A stretch of DNA of 64,000 nucleotides from Bacteroidota bacterium (GTDB lineage Bacteria; Bacteroidota; Bacteroidia; Chitinophagales; LD1), in NCBI GenBank assembly GCA_947475165.1, contig CANJLD010000020.1, positions 1-64,000 on the forward strand, read 5' to 3'. A program made the translations under genes and the position numbers. The notes beneath the pieces are model-generated. The model had not been told where the DNA came from and made no database searches. It saw only the letters and a list, made by a program, of their open reading frames with translations. Below, piece after piece: positions 43,201 to 52,803 of this stretch (positions are counted from its first letter, which is position 1; each line of letters begins with the position of its first letter).

Positions 43201-46106
43201 GATGTTCCGGTTCAGCAACAGCAACTATTACTCAGCCTACACAAGTAAGTTTTACAACGGCCAGCATTAACGATTCTTGTTTTGGCGGAACACAGGGTTC
43301 AATCACAGTAACACCTATAGGCGGTACCGGTGGATATACATATACTTGGAATAACAGTTTGCCATCAACACAAACGGTAACCAACCTTACAGCAAACACC
43401 TATTCGGTAACCGTGCTCGATGCAAACTTGTGCAGTGCCACTGCTTCAATACCTATTACGCAACCGCAAGCAATTGTTTTTCTTAATCCGGTTATTCAGA
43501 ATGTAAGATGCTTTAACGCCAGTACCGGAATAATCACCGTAGCCAACAATGGAGGCACCGGTTCGTTTACTTATAACTGGAGCCATAGTGCTGTAGTGCA
43601 TACTGCTACGGCTAATAACCTGCCTGCCGCTGCCTATACGGTTACTGCAATTGATGCGAACGGATGCACGGCTACCGCCACCTATAATGTTACTCAACCG
43701 GCAACCGGTTTAACCTTTGGTGCTTCAAACATTACTAACCCAACCTGTTTTGGTTACAGCGATGGAAGTGCAACAGTTAATCCGAATGGGGGAGTAGGGA
43801 CGCTTGTTTACTTATGGACTCCTTCCAATCAAACCACACAATCCGGCACCAACTTATCGGCACAAGCATATACCGTAGTAGTTACCGATGATAGTTTATG
43901 TTCTGCCACAACAATTGTTACACCGGTTAGTCCTCCGCAAATACAAATTGCAGGTGTGGTAACCAACGTAAAATGCTTTGGCGGCAGCGATGGCGCAGTT
44001 GATATTACGGTTACAAACGGATTTCCTAACCTAACCTATAGCTGGAACCCAACCGCTGCGGTTACGCAGGATATATCTGCCCTTGCAATAGGTAGTTATT
44101 CAATTACTGTAACAGATGCTAATGCCTGCACGGCTATCGCTTCTTTCGCTGTTACTCAACCGGCTGCATTAGTTTTGAGTACGCCATCTATTACCGATGT
44201 TTTATGCTTTGGCGGCAACACCGGTTCTATTACTGTAATACATACCGGTGGAACAGGTAACCCAAATTATACATGGACTCCCGCAGCAGCCAACTCTGCT
44301 ACAAATTCATCGCTTATTGCAGGAAATTATTCGGTTACAGTTACCGATGTTAATGCCTGCACAGCTTCGGCTGCTTATGTGGTTACTCAACCGGCAACGG
44401 CTCTTGCGTTTGGCGTACCGGTAATTGTAAATGAGCTTTGTAACGGTGGAACAACCGGTTCAATCACAGTAACGGTTACCGGTGGTACAGCCGCTGCTAC
44501 CTACGATTATTCGTGGAGCCATAATGCAGGATTGAATAGCTCATCTGCAACAGGCTTAAGTGCCGGACCATATACGGTAACTGTTACAGATGATAATGGC
44601 TGTACGCTTTCTCAAACCAATTCAGTTACTCAGCCTACTGCTATTACCTTTGGTGCGCAAACTATTACCAACGTAGGTTGTTTTGGCGGCAACAACGGAA
44701 GCGCAACCATTACACCAACAGGCGGAACCGGTGCTTACACTTATACATGGAACGGAGTTGCAGGAACGAATCCACAGAATAACCTCGTTGCGAATACTTA
44801 TACTGTAATTGTAACCGATGCAAATAATTGTCCATTTACAACCACTGTAACTATTACAGAGCCATCGCAATTAGTAATTGCGCCTTTAGCTACAGATGCA
44901 CTTTGCTTTGGTGCAACTGACGGTTCGGTAGATGCAAATCCTTCCGGTGGGGCGTTTCCTTATACTTTTGTTTGGTCAAATGGAGGTACTACACAAACTG
45001 TTGCAAACGTAGGTTATGGCTTATATACGGTAACGGTTACCGATGCTAATACCTGCTCAGCTTCATCAGGCGCTAATGTAAATGAACCGGCTGCTGTTAT
45101 TTTCAATACACAGGTAACACAGGTAAAATGTGTAGGCGACCAAAACGGAACCATTACTGCTTTCCCTTCGGGTGGCACGCCACCGTATAGTTATTCGGCT
45201 ACTCAAGATGGAGCTATTTGGTTTTACCCTACCAATGGGGTTATTCAAGGTTTAGCTTCCGGTTTTTATGCAGTAGTAGTAAACGATAATAACGGCTGCA
45301 CATTAGCCGATACCGTTTTTGTTCCCGCACCGCTTGGCGATACTTATAATGTTACTACTGATTCTACTTCGTGTTATGGTGCTGATTATGCCGATGGTGC
45401 TTTACATATTTTCGGAAGCCCGATACAGAACGGACCTTTTCAGTATGGTGTAGATGGAGGAGCACTTCAGTATTCAGGAGACTTTTATAATCTGAAAGCG
45501 GGAAGCCATACCGTGCTGGCACAAAATAATTTTGGTTGCGATACTACGCTTAATGCTATTGTGCCAGAGCCGGTTGATGCAACGGCAGAAGTTTTGCCAA
45601 GCGATACCACGCTTGATTTAGGTGAGAGCATTCAGCTTTCTTCTTCGTTCTCTCCATATCCTTACAGCACTATTACTTCCTATAGTTGGAGCCCTTCAAC
45701 TGGGTTAAGTTGTATTGATTGCCCAAGCCCGATTGCTACTCCTTACGGAAGACAAACGGAATATGTTTTGACCATTACATACAACGACCACTGCACGGCA
45801 AGCGCAAGCTTGACAGTTTGGGTAGATGGCGGAGCACCAGTGTATATTCCTAATTCGTTTTCTCCAAATGGTGATGGTAATAACGATGTGTTCCAGATTT
45901 ATGGTGTAGGAATAAAAACTATAGACCTAAAGGTGTTCAACCGGTGGGGCGAAAAGGTTTACGAAAGCAATAACCAGTTTGAAGGATGGGATGGAACTTA
46001 TAAAGGAGTAATTCAAAACCCTTCGGTGTTTGCTTATCAGGTTAACATCACTTACCTCAACGATAAGAAGGTGTTGAAAGTGGGAAGTATAACTTTGGTT
46101 CGATAG
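40236..46106 (+). CDS. Giant SprB-like T9SS adhesin with gliding-motility-associated C-terminus
   Basis: 1956 residues from the ATG of the signal peptide (MLKKFTFLFFSSLVFIAMQA). Two cysteine-bearing beta domains (to about 340), then a PKD-like domain (about 345-430; TNWGDGSAAT ... HNYTSPGTYLVSMVV). After two further Ig-like parts, about eleven SprB-type repeats of about 75 residues follow from about residue 925, each opening with a cysteine motif such as CFGGNNGSATITPTGG. The end is the type B gliding-motility domain (IPNSFSPNGDGNNDVFQIYG ... FNRWGEKVYES ... WDGTYKG). It should be exported by T9SS and displayed as a surface adhesin. Several ACCGGT copies lie in the repeats. Confidence 0.9.
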   Translation: MLKKFTFLFFSSLVFIAMQAQPLNDDCISATPVTIPGSGNICINSSTIGATSTNWVTAVCGQTPWTNDVWFTFISNGSLNTITVQPTGSPAAQRLGVAVYTGGCGALGGLGTYCGVSPTAGGTVTITQAGAAGTQYWIEVSAFLADGNFQLCINSATPPASPGTSCATATPICDLSAFTLATGPAGTGLFTPSCFLNPANSSLWYQFSVGSNGLLAFSVNPLLPLTELDWALYDITGGCATINQPANEVGCNYNWNSQGSNPVGMSPGSLTACPSTGLPGTAAGEFCPSINVIAGHTYAIFIDNFSNNSSGWDFNWTGSTFQMAPTSAFTLNTNKICGNTGSVTVTNNSVGAATTVTNWGDGSAATNGANPGTHNYTSPGTYLVSMVVTSATGCTDVSSQSIQIIPFPILTMVSDTICLGLQATISATPDISGGTYSWSPGPFNTQTVNVSPAATTPYTVTYTSIDNCTATGVATVTVSTSNFTVNAGPDSTICANQTVLLNGSVTPAGAYTYSWTPSATLINANTLNPAARPTSNTLYTLSVTDAGGCSKTDAVQLNVVNVAVPVTVTAVPSIVCPGQPVQLDCSILPVNCGASPPCNGNNITNSIGPGNLVQPGSALQPPTLFGNFLKSGRNQMLYTAAEIGPALGGPCIIKAVTFNIAVFNSNAFLQNFTIKMACTNLGSLTTWEQNLTTVYTSVNPYQPQAGWLNGIALTTPFAWDGVSNLIVDICWNNPATFGNQNNKAECTNTAFTSYLYSFSSASNQCGTVTAPTTSTLRPNVKLNYCAPNISNYAIMWNPSTGLNAVSNASIHNPTTNPVVTTNYSVKVDTGVCAGNGVITVQVDNSTVSAGADIASCPNAPVALIATVSGTILPGPASFVWTTLAGANVGNTQTVNVTPAVTTTYIVTLNGGACVKRDTITVNVGSLTPTATPTNATCFGANNGSILAASPNGTSPFSYLWSANAATGNTATASNLAPANYQVTVTDVNGCSGSATATITQPTQVSFTTASINDSCFGGTQGSITVTPIGGTGGYTYTWNNSLPSTQTVTNLTANTYSVTVLDANLCSATASIPITQPQAIVFLNPVIQNVRCFNASTGIITVANNGGTGSFTYNWSHSAVVHTATANNLPAAAYTVTAIDANGCTATATYNVTQPATGLTFGASNITNPTCFGYSDGSATVNPNGGVGTLVYLWTPSNQTTQSGTNLSAQAYTVVVTDDSLCSATTIVTPVSPPQIQIAGVVTNVKCFGGSDGAVDITVTNGFPNLTYSWNPTAAVTQDISALAIGSYSITVTDANACTAIASFAVTQPAALVLSTPSITDVLCFGGNTGSITVIHTGGTGNPNYTWTPAAANSATNSSLIAGNYSVTVTDVNACTASAAYVVTQPATALAFGVPVIVNELCNGGTTGSITVTVTGGTAAATYDYSWSHNAGLNSSSATGLSAGPYTVTVTDDNGCTLSQTNSVTQPTAITFGAQTITNVGCFGGNNGSATITPTGGTGAYTYTWNGVAGTNPQNNLVANTYTVIVTDANNCPFTTTVTITEPSQLVIAPLATDALCFGATDGSVDANPSGGAFPYTFVWSNGGTTQTVANVGYGLYTVTVTDANTCSASSGANVNEPAAVIFNTQVTQVKCVGDQNGTITAFPSGGTPPYSYSATQDGAIWFYPTNGVIQGLASGFYAVVVNDNNGCTLADTVFVPAPLGDTYNVTTDSTSCYGADYADGALHIFGSPIQNGPFQYGVDGGALQYSGDFYNLKAGSHTVLAQNNFGCDTTLNAIVPEPVDATAEVLPSDTTLDLGESIQLSSSFSPYPYSTITSYSWSPSTGLSCIDCPSPIATPYGRQTEYVLTITYNDHCTASASLTVWVDGGAPVYIPNSFSPNGDGNNDVFQIYGVGIKTIDLKVFNRWGEKVYESNNQFEGWDGTYKGVIQNPSVFAYQVNITYLNDKKVLKVGSITLVR

Positions 46107-46128
46107 TGGAGCAACAATAGATTTATGC

Positions 46129-46161
46129 AAAGAAGCCATCGATAAAAGCGATGGCTTCTTT
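46129..46161. terminator. Intrinsic terminator after the adhesin gene
   Basis: AAAGAAGCCATCG pairs perfectly with CGATGGCTTCTTT around seven bases. Confidence 0.85.
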
Positions 46162-46177
46162 GTTTCTGAATAACTCC

Positions 46178-46200
46178 AATTGTCACAGAATTGTCATTTT
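46178..46200 (+). promoter_or_regulatory. Shared operator-like motif, site 2
   Basis: AATTGTCACAGAATTGTCAT: two direct AATTGTCA half-sites 11 bp apart, in the 5' region of the exbB operon. About 10 bases downstream, TATGTTTC may be a weak -7 box. Confidence 0.45.
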
Positions 46201-46394
46201 TTCGTTAATACTATGTTTCTGCAAAATATCTGAAAATACCTTGCGTTAGAGAGCCAAATAATCTCTGTAACATGTTGAATTCAGGGCTGTCATTTTTCAC
46301 AGACAAAATTTTGAAAAGACAAAATAAGGGATATTTTTACCGCTCTTTAAAAAACAAAAATTCTTCAATTTTAATCACTAAAAACAAAAACAAA

Positions 46395-47207
46395 ATGAGT
46401 AGTCAGGCAAAACCACAAGCTCAGAAAAAAAGCGACTTCCCTTGGGCAGCAGTTGTAATTGTAGCTTCATTAGTTGTATCCGAATTAATATTCCACATAA
46501 TATTCGGTGCGCGCTCGCATTTTATTGATGATTTGAAAAAAGAACCGGTACCGGGCGACTACTTCGGTATCATTTACAAAGGAGGTTTCATCGTTCCTTT
46601 CTTGATGACCATGTTCTTAGTGGTAATCACTTTCACCATCGAAAGATTGTTGACTATAAGCAAGGCTAAAGGAAATGGTTCTTTAGAGTCTTTCTTACAA
46701 AAAGTAAAAACGCTTTTACATAACAACGATATTAACGGTGCCATTGCAGAATGTAACCGTCAGAAAGGTTCAGTTGCCAATGTGGTAGTTGAAGGCTTGC
46801 ACAAATATCAGGAAATGGATAAGGCAACTGATTTGAATGTTGAGCAAAAGGCGAAACAAATTTCTTTAAAAATTGAAGAAGCTACATCGCTTGAATTACC
46901 GGGTCTTGAAGCTAACCTTTCAATTCTGGCAACCATTGCATCTGTGGCTACTCTCTTCGCCCTTCTTGGAACGGTAATCGGGATGATTAAAGCCTTCGCG
47001 GCTCTTGCTACTACCGGTAACCCAGACCCGGGTGCACTTGCAGCAGGTATCTCTGAGGCCCTCATCAACACGGCTATCGGTATCTTTACTTCGGCTGTAG
47101 CTATTGTAATGTATAACCTGTTTACAGGAATGATTGATAAACTGACTTACGGTATTGACGAAATCGGTTTCTCAATTGCTCAAACTTTCGAAAGCACCAG
47201 AAAATAA
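46395..47207 (+). CDS. exbB: ExbB/TolQ-type proton-channel protein
   Basis: 270 residues from the ATG of MSSQAKPQAQ; an upstream reading is spacer. Three transmembrane segments, with the conserved helix pair LSILATIASVATLFALLGTVIGMIKAF and LINTAIGIFTSAVAIVMYNLF forming the MotA/TolQ/ExbB channel. It powers TonB with the proton gradient in the inner membrane. Heads an operon with two exbD genes and tonB. Confidence 0.92.
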   Translation: MSSQAKPQAQKKSDFPWAAVVIVASLVVSELIFHIIFGARSHFIDDLKKEPVPGDYFGIIYKGGFIVPFLMTMFLVVITFTIERLLTISKAKGNGSLESFLQKVKTLLHNNDINGAIAECNRQKGSVANVVVEGLHKYQEMDKATDLNVEQKAKQISLKIEEATSLELPGLEANLSILATIASVATLFALLGTVIGMIKAFAALATTGNPDPGALAAGISEALINTAIGIFTSAVAIVMYNLFTGMIDKLTYGIDEIGFSIAQTFESTRK

Positions 47208-47234
47208 TTTCTGTAAGCGATAAAAAATACGCAA

Positions 47235-47888
47235 ATGCCTAAAGTTAAAATTCCAAGAAAGAGTACTGCAGTAGACATGACCGCCATGTGCGATGTGTCG
47301 TTCCTGTTGCTTACTTTCTTCATTCTTACGGCAAAGTTTAAACCGCAATCTATTGTAGCGGTTGATGTGCCTACGGCAAGAACTACCAAACAGTTCGAAA
47401 ATGCCATTACAATTACGGTTAACAAAGAAGGCAAGACGTTTATTTCTTTAAAAGAGAAATCAACGCGTTATGCCATGCTTGATAAACTGATTGAGTTTAA
47501 TGGTGAACATTACCCGGGTTTGAAAGGTTTGACGCAAAACCAAAGAGAGTTTTTTGCGCTGACAGATACATGGGGTTCTGATATCAATCTTACCGGACAG
47601 ATAACCAGCATGAATGGACTGCAGTTTAAGAAATATCAGGAAGACCAAATGCAAGGTATTCCTTGCGATTCTACCAACAATCAAATTGGAGATTGGGTAA
47701 TGGCGGCTCGTTATGCTACCGGTGGCGATATTAAAATTGCTATTAAGGGAGATAAGGATTCGGATGTTGAATATGTAAAGCAGGTTATTAAGAGATTAAC
47801 TGAAAAAGATATCCATCGTTTTGTTCTTGTTACCTCTTTAGCATCCGGAACACCCGAGGCAGCAGCACCGGTTGAACCCACTAAATAA
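47235..47888 (+). CDS. exbD: ExbD-type protein 1 (long form)
   Basis: 217 residues, longer than the classical about 140. The N-terminal MTAMCDVSFLLLTFFILTAKF contains the membrane helix with the proton-carrying Asp. A periplasmic part then has a Bacteroidota-specific insertion of about 70 residues before the usual IAIKGDKDSDVEYVKQVIKR end. It partners ExbB and the second ExbD. Confidence 0.9.
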   Translation: MPKVKIPRKSTAVDMTAMCDVSFLLLTFFILTAKFKPQSIVAVDVPTARTTKQFENAITITVNKEGKTFISLKEKSTRYAMLDKLIEFNGEHYPGLKGLTQNQREFFALTDTWGSDINLTGQITSMNGLQFKKYQEDQMQGIPCDSTNNQIGDWVMAARYATGGDIKIAIKGDKDSDVEYVKQVIKRLTEKDIHRFVLVTSLASGTPEAAAPVEPTK

Positions 47889-47913
47889 TTTAAAAACTTA
47901 AAACAGAGCAACA

Positions 47914-48549
47914 ATGGCACAAATGGAAACCGGAGGCGGTGGAGGTGGCAAGCACAAGGGAGGAGTCCGCTCTAAGAAAATGTCAACCAGGGTAGATTTA
48001 ACTCCTATGGTTGACCTTGCGTTTTTGCTTATCTCTTTCTTCATGCTTACTACCACTTTGAATAAACCCAAAGCCATGGAGTTAAACATGCCCAAGAAAT
48101 CGGAGATAGAAGAGGATAAACAGGATGTAGGTGAATGTCAGGTATTGAATGTGTTGTTAGACACGCTTGACCAGGTTTGGTATTATGAAGGTTTGAAAGT
48201 AGCAGGTTTACAGAAAACAACTTTTGCAGGGGATGGAGGAATAAGAAAGGAAATTTTGAGAAAACTTAAACTTGTTCCTAAGGATTGTCCGCTTGGTAAA
48301 AAATGGGTAGATGCAAATAAGGATAAAGTAAAGCAACCCGAAGAAATTTCGATGGGGCCACGCGATGCAATTGTTCTTATAAAAATGCTAAAAGGCGCAC
48401 GGTATAAAAACATGGTCGACATTTTAGATGAAATGGATATTACCGGTTGTAAAATCTATGCTATTCAGGATCCGGATCCAATTGAAATTGAAGCCATAGG
48501 AAACGGAGGAACAGTTAGAGAGTTTGCCCGCGAAACGGGAACGCCTTAA
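47914..48549 (+). CDS. exbD: ExbD-type protein 2 (long form)
   Basis: 211 residues. A Gly/His-rich N-terminus, then STRVDLTPMVDLAFLLISFF with the membrane Asp, and a periplasmic domain including an insertion. The pair of exbD genes in series with exbB and tonB is the usual Bacteroidota arrangement. 25 bp after the first exbD. Confidence 0.9.
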   Translation: MAQMETGGGGGGKHKGGVRSKKMSTRVDLTPMVDLAFLLISFFMLTTTLNKPKAMELNMPKKSEIEEDKQDVGECQVLNVLLDTLDQVWYYEGLKVAGLQKTTFAGDGGIRKEILRKLKLVPKDCPLGKKWVDANKDKVKQPEEISMGPRDAIVLIKMLKGARYKNMVDILDEMDITGCKIYAIQDPDPIEIEAIGNGGTVREFARETGTP

Positions 48550-48603
48550 AAAATTTGTGGAATAAATTAATTCATGCATCATAATATTAAAGCAGCGTAA
48601 AGC

Positions 48604-49398
<795 letters not shown>

Positions 49399-49420
49399 AA
49401 ATTATAGAAGACAACTTTAT

Positions 49421-49462
49421 GCAAAATCATAATCGTTCAGTATTGAATGGTTATGATTTTGC
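49421..49462 (+). terminator. Long hairpin after tonB
   Basis: GCAAAATCATAA and TTATGATTTTGC arms with extra pairing inside. It lies between tonB and the small membrane protein gene, without a T run, so it may attenuate rather than fully end transcription. Confidence 0.5.
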
Positions 49463-49474
49463 AGTTTAATAGCC

Positions 49475-49708
49475 ATGACAACGTTCAATAAATTTTTTAA
49501 AAAACTTTACAGCAGCCCATCCATATTATGGAAAGGCGGAGCAGGATTGATTTTCTTTTGCTTTGCTCTAGCTATCATTTTTGTCCCATCGTTGAACTTG
49601 GGTTTGGTTGATAATTTCAGATATCTATTTGCAGCTTTGCTGATGGTATATGCACTCTTTCGCCTATTCAGTTGTTATGCAGAGTATAAAAGCATGGAAG
49701 ATGAGTGA
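49475..49708 (+). CDS. Small membrane protein (77 aa)
   Basis: Two hydrophobic helices (about 18-38 and 48-65) separated by a short loop; no named motif. Its last codons overlap the start of the PstS-like gene by 8 bp, indicating coupled expression. The same small gene position between tonB and a PstS-like lipoprotein is common in Bacteroidota (recalled pattern). Confidence 0.6.
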   Translation: MTTFNKFFKKLYSSPSILWKGGAGLIFFCFALAIIFVPSLNLGLVDNFRYLFAALLMVYALFRLFSCYAEYKSMEDE

Positions 49709-50663
49709 GAACGTGTTTGTTGTTTATTGTTTGTCGGTTCTTGTTTTTTATGGTGCATCTTGTACACAAAAAAAATCAACTGACGTAGAGGCGAAACTGC
49801 AAACTAAGTACACTACATACACGGGTGAATTGAATGTAGATGTAGATGCGGGATTAGAGCCTATCATTAAACAGGAGGAAGAGATATTCGATTATATGTA
49901 CGACAGCGTGCAGACAAATTTTTCTTACAAGAACGAGAAAGAAATGTTTGAAGATTTCAAAAACAAAAAGGCAACAGTATTGTTGCTTTCTCGCGAACTG
50001 GAAAAAGCAGAAATAGATAATCTGAAAAACCTGGATACTATTTATGTGCGTCAACTCCCGTTGGCTTATGATGCGGTAGCATTGATTGCCGGCAAAGATT
50101 TTAGCGATAAGGATTTGGATATGGAATTGCTTAAAAAATATTTTGCTCCTCAAAATTCTTCCGCTTCGTTTCCACGATTGGTTTTTGAAAATAAAAATTC
50201 GAGTAGTGTTCGGTTTGTGTTGAATACACTTGGCTATAAGGAGAAAATTTCACCCAATGTTTTTGCCGTGCAATCAGTAAGCGAGGTAATTGAATATGTT
50301 TCGCAAAACAAAAATGCTATTGGGTTTATTCCTTTTAATGCAGTTAGCGACACCGATGACGGACGGGTGAAAAAGATTTTGGAGAACGTAAAAATTTTAA
50401 GTTTGCGCGCCAAAAGTAAAGACGGAGAAACACTTCGCGTAAGTGCCAATCAATCTGATATTGCTGCTGGAGATTATCCGCTGATACGAACGGTAAATGC
50501 AGTGACCCGATATACTTATGAGGACAATCTTGAATTGCTGTTGGTTGGTTTTTTATCTAGGGAAAAAGGAGCAAAGATTTTTTTAAAAGCCGGATTGATG
50601 CCGGTGAAAGTGCCGGAGCGGACAATTGTTGTTAATGAAAGTGAAGTTACAGGTAGTAAGTAA
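49701..50663 (+). CDS. PstS-like periplasmic substrate-binding lipoprotein
   Basis: 320 residues. ATG overlapping the preceding gene's end; N-terminal hydrophobic helix ending FYGASC, a loose lipobox. The body matches PBP-like phosphate-binding folds: TVLLLSRELEKAEIDNL, YDAVALIAGKD, AIGFIPFNAVSD, YPLIRTVNAVTRY. No PstCAB genes are near, so it is probably not an ABC-transport component here but a partner of the TonB/TPR module. Ligand unknown. Confidence 0.75.
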   Translation: MSENVFVVYCLSVLVFYGASCTQKKSTDVEAKLQTKYTTYTGELNVDVDAGLEPIIKQEEEIFDYMYDSVQTNFSYKNEKEMFEDFKNKKATVLLLSRELEKAEIDNLKNLDTIYVRQLPLAYDAVALIAGKDFSDKDLDMELLKKYFAPQNSSASFPRLVFENKNSSSVRFVLNTLGYKEKISPNVFAVQSVSEVIEYVSQNKNAIGFIPFNAVSDTDDGRVKKILENVKILSLRAKSKDGETLRVSANQSDIAAGDYPLIRTVNAVTRYTYEDNLELLLVGFLSREKGAKIFLKAGLMPVKVPERTIVVNESEVTGSK

Positions 50664-50713
50664 ACGTTGGCACTTGATTGCTATCATAAAAACATATCAA
50701 AACCGATAAATAA

Positions 50714-52282
50714 ATGAGAAAAGTATTTTCAATCGTAATTTTAGTTCTTGGTGCTTATGCACTTTCAGCGCAAACCTTGCAAGATGCGCAACGTGAAATT
50801 GATAATGAGAATTATTTCAAGGCAAAGCAGGTGCTGTTCAAACTGATAAAGGACGGCACGGTGAGTAAGAATGATGCTGCTTATTATTTAGGCAACGCTT
50901 ACTTGAAAAGCGATGATGTTGATTCAGCCAAAGTATTTTACCAAATGGTTTTTAACCCTGACACGCGAACTGCTTTGGGTTATGTGGCGAATGGTCGTTT
51001 AGCACTTTTAGGCAAAGATAAAGTTGCAGCAAAACAAAATTTTGACCGTGCATTGCAAACCAGCAAAAGCAAAAACGCTAATATTTTCTATGAAATTGGC
51101 GATGCCTATTTCCGTCCTGCAGTGATTGACTTGCAGGCTGCCATTGCAAATTTCGAAAGAGCGTTTGAACTTGATGCTAAGAATACGACCATCATACTTG
51201 CACTAGGTGATGCTTATTTGGAAAGTGCAGATGGTGGTGGAAAGGCAATGAATAAGTATGAGGCTGCCTCAGAGTCCAATGGCAAATTGGCAATGGCGTG
51301 GATTAAAACAGGGCGTTTAGCGGTGCGTGCAAGAATTTATGAGCAGGCTATTACTGCGTTCAACAAAGCATTAGAGATTGACCAGAACTATCCTATAGTT
51401 TATAAAGAGCTTGCAGAAGCCTATTACCTTAGCAAGCAATACGATAAAGTAAAGCCAAACTTCGAGAAGTATATTGCATTGAGCCCGGGCGATAATCAAG
51501 CGCGCACTACTTTGGCATCGCTTTATTTTCAAAGTAAGGAGTATGATAAAGCCATTGAAGAATCGAACAAAGGTTTAGCCAACGATGCTACCAATTACAT
51601 CTTCCAGCGTATTATCGCCTTCTCCAATTTTGAATTGAAGCGATATAAAGAAGCGACAGAAGCAAGTCAGAAATTCTGGGATAATGCAAACAAGAAGTTA
51701 AAGGATATTGATTACATCTATTCTGCGCGTATTGCTGCACAAACCGGTGATACCACTGCGGCTATCAATTACTTTAAAACAGCATTGGCTAACGATTCTT
51801 CAAACTGCGATTTGTTAGGTGAGTTTGGAAAGGTTTTGTTTCAGGCAAAACATTATAACGAAGCTATTGCTCAGTATGCTTTTAAGAAAGAGAAGTGTGG
51901 TAAGCTAAATTCACTTGAAGTTTTTTATTTGGGAAGAAGCTACTATCATTCCGGTGATTCACTTATGGCGGATACTACTTTTGCCGAGTTTGTGACACGC
52001 AATCCAACATCGCCTGATGGTTATTTGTGGAGAGCGAATGCGCATTTGAAAATCGGTAAACTTGAGGATTATGGTGCTGTACCATTCTATCAAAAATATA
52101 TTGAGTTAACAGCTAATGACCCATCCAAATACAAAAGAAATTTGACAGATGCTTACCTGTATGTTGGGCTGTATTATTTCGATAAAATGAAAGATAAAGA
52201 GCAGGCTAAATCGTATTTTACTAAAGCTTTGGAACTTGATCCTGCCAGCGAACAGGCTACTGAAATGATGAAACAGTATTAA
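50714..52282 (+). CDS. Exported tetratricopeptide-repeat protein
   Basis: 522 residues. Signal peptide MRKVFSIVILVLGAYALSAQ; about eleven TPR-like units (for example IYEQAITAFNKALEIDQNYP, AAINYFKTALANDSSN, AKSYFTKALELDPASEQATE). Probably periplasmic scaffold of the exbB-tonB-PstS-like module that it ends. Followed by a strong terminator. Confidence 0.85.
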   Translation: MRKVFSIVILVLGAYALSAQTLQDAQREIDNENYFKAKQVLFKLIKDGTVSKNDAAYYLGNAYLKSDDVDSAKVFYQMVFNPDTRTALGYVANGRLALLGKDKVAAKQNFDRALQTSKSKNANIFYEIGDAYFRPAVIDLQAAIANFERAFELDAKNTTIILALGDAYLESADGGGKAMNKYEAASESNGKLAMAWIKTGRLAVRARIYEQAITAFNKALEIDQNYPIVYKELAEAYYLSKQYDKVKPNFEKYIALSPGDNQARTTLASLYFQSKEYDKAIEESNKGLANDATNYIFQRIIAFSNFELKRYKEATEASQKFWDNANKKLKDIDYIYSARIAAQTGDTTAAINYFKTALANDSSNCDLLGEFGKVLFQAKHYNEAIAQYAFKKEKCGKLNSLEVFYLGRSYYHSGDSLMADTTFAEFVTRNPTSPDGYLWRANAHLKIGKLEDYGAVPFYQKYIELTANDPSKYKRNLTDAYLYVGLYYFDKMKDKEQAKSYFTKALELDPASEQATEMMKQY

Positions 52283-52301
52283 AAGTCTTCCTCTTTACAG
52301 T

Positions 52302-52339
52302 AAACGCCTCGTCTCGGTTTAGCCGAGACGAGGCGTTTT
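52302..52339 (+). terminator. Intrinsic terminator of the TonB operon
   Basis: AAACGCCTCGTCTCGG pairs perfectly with CCGAGACGAGGCGTTT, followed by T bases. Confidence 0.9.
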
Positions 52340-52360
52340 GCTTTAAGTGCGTTTTGGTTT

Positions 52361-52692
52361 CGATTTATGTGAGAGCAACTTTCCTACAGCATCGTTCCTC
52401 TAGGTTTTATGTGGTAGGAACTTTCCTCCCGCACTATTTCTCTCCATTTCATGTGGTAGGAACTTTCCTATTGCATCGTTTGTCTCGGTTTTATGCGGTG
52501 GGAACTTTCCCACTACACCGTTTCTCTCGGTTTTATGCGGTGGGAACTTTCCCACTACACCGTTTCTCTCGGTTTTATGCGGTGGGAACTTTCCCATCAC
52601 ACCGTTTCTTCCAGTTTTATGCGGTAGGAACTTTCCTCCCGCACCATTTCACTCCATTTTATGTGGTAGGAACTTTCCTCCGATATGTTTCC
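52361..52692 (+). repeat. 42-bp tandem array of hairpin-forming units, 8 units
   Basis: The AACTTTC core recurs exactly every 42 bp (eight times from 52377 to 52671). In the best units it lies in GTGGGAA-CT-TTCCCAC, a 7-bp stem. Other units have GTAGGAA/TTCCTA(C/T), so base changes in one arm are partly compensated in the other. It lies between the operon terminator and the second tonB gene. Reading frames stay open through it but no start or family signal supports a protein. The rest of the 52283-52803 spacer holds the terminator and a double AATTGTCA-type site. Confidence 0.9.
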
Positions 52693-52713
52693 TGCGAAAA
52701 CGTTTCTCTCAAA

Positions 52714-52738
52714 ATATGACAATTCCATGACAATTCTC
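52714..52738 (-). promoter_or_regulatory. Shared operator-like motif, site 3
   Basis: On the minus strand, GAATTGTCATGGAATTGTCA: two direct AATTGTCA half-sites 11 bp apart, as at 46178, here about 70-90 bp upstream of the second tonB start. Confidence 0.45.
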
Positions 52739-52803
52739 CGTATGGAATTCGGTTTTTTCTGCATTATAAAAGTGAATCTATTTTTAACCAAAACACTTTT
52801 ATC

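Noticed and set aside
52354-52719. 14-residue-repeat protein across the hairpin array
   Set aside because: The frame starts inside the spacer after a terminator and follows a DNA-level repeat with hairpin constraint, so DNA or RNA structure explains it better.
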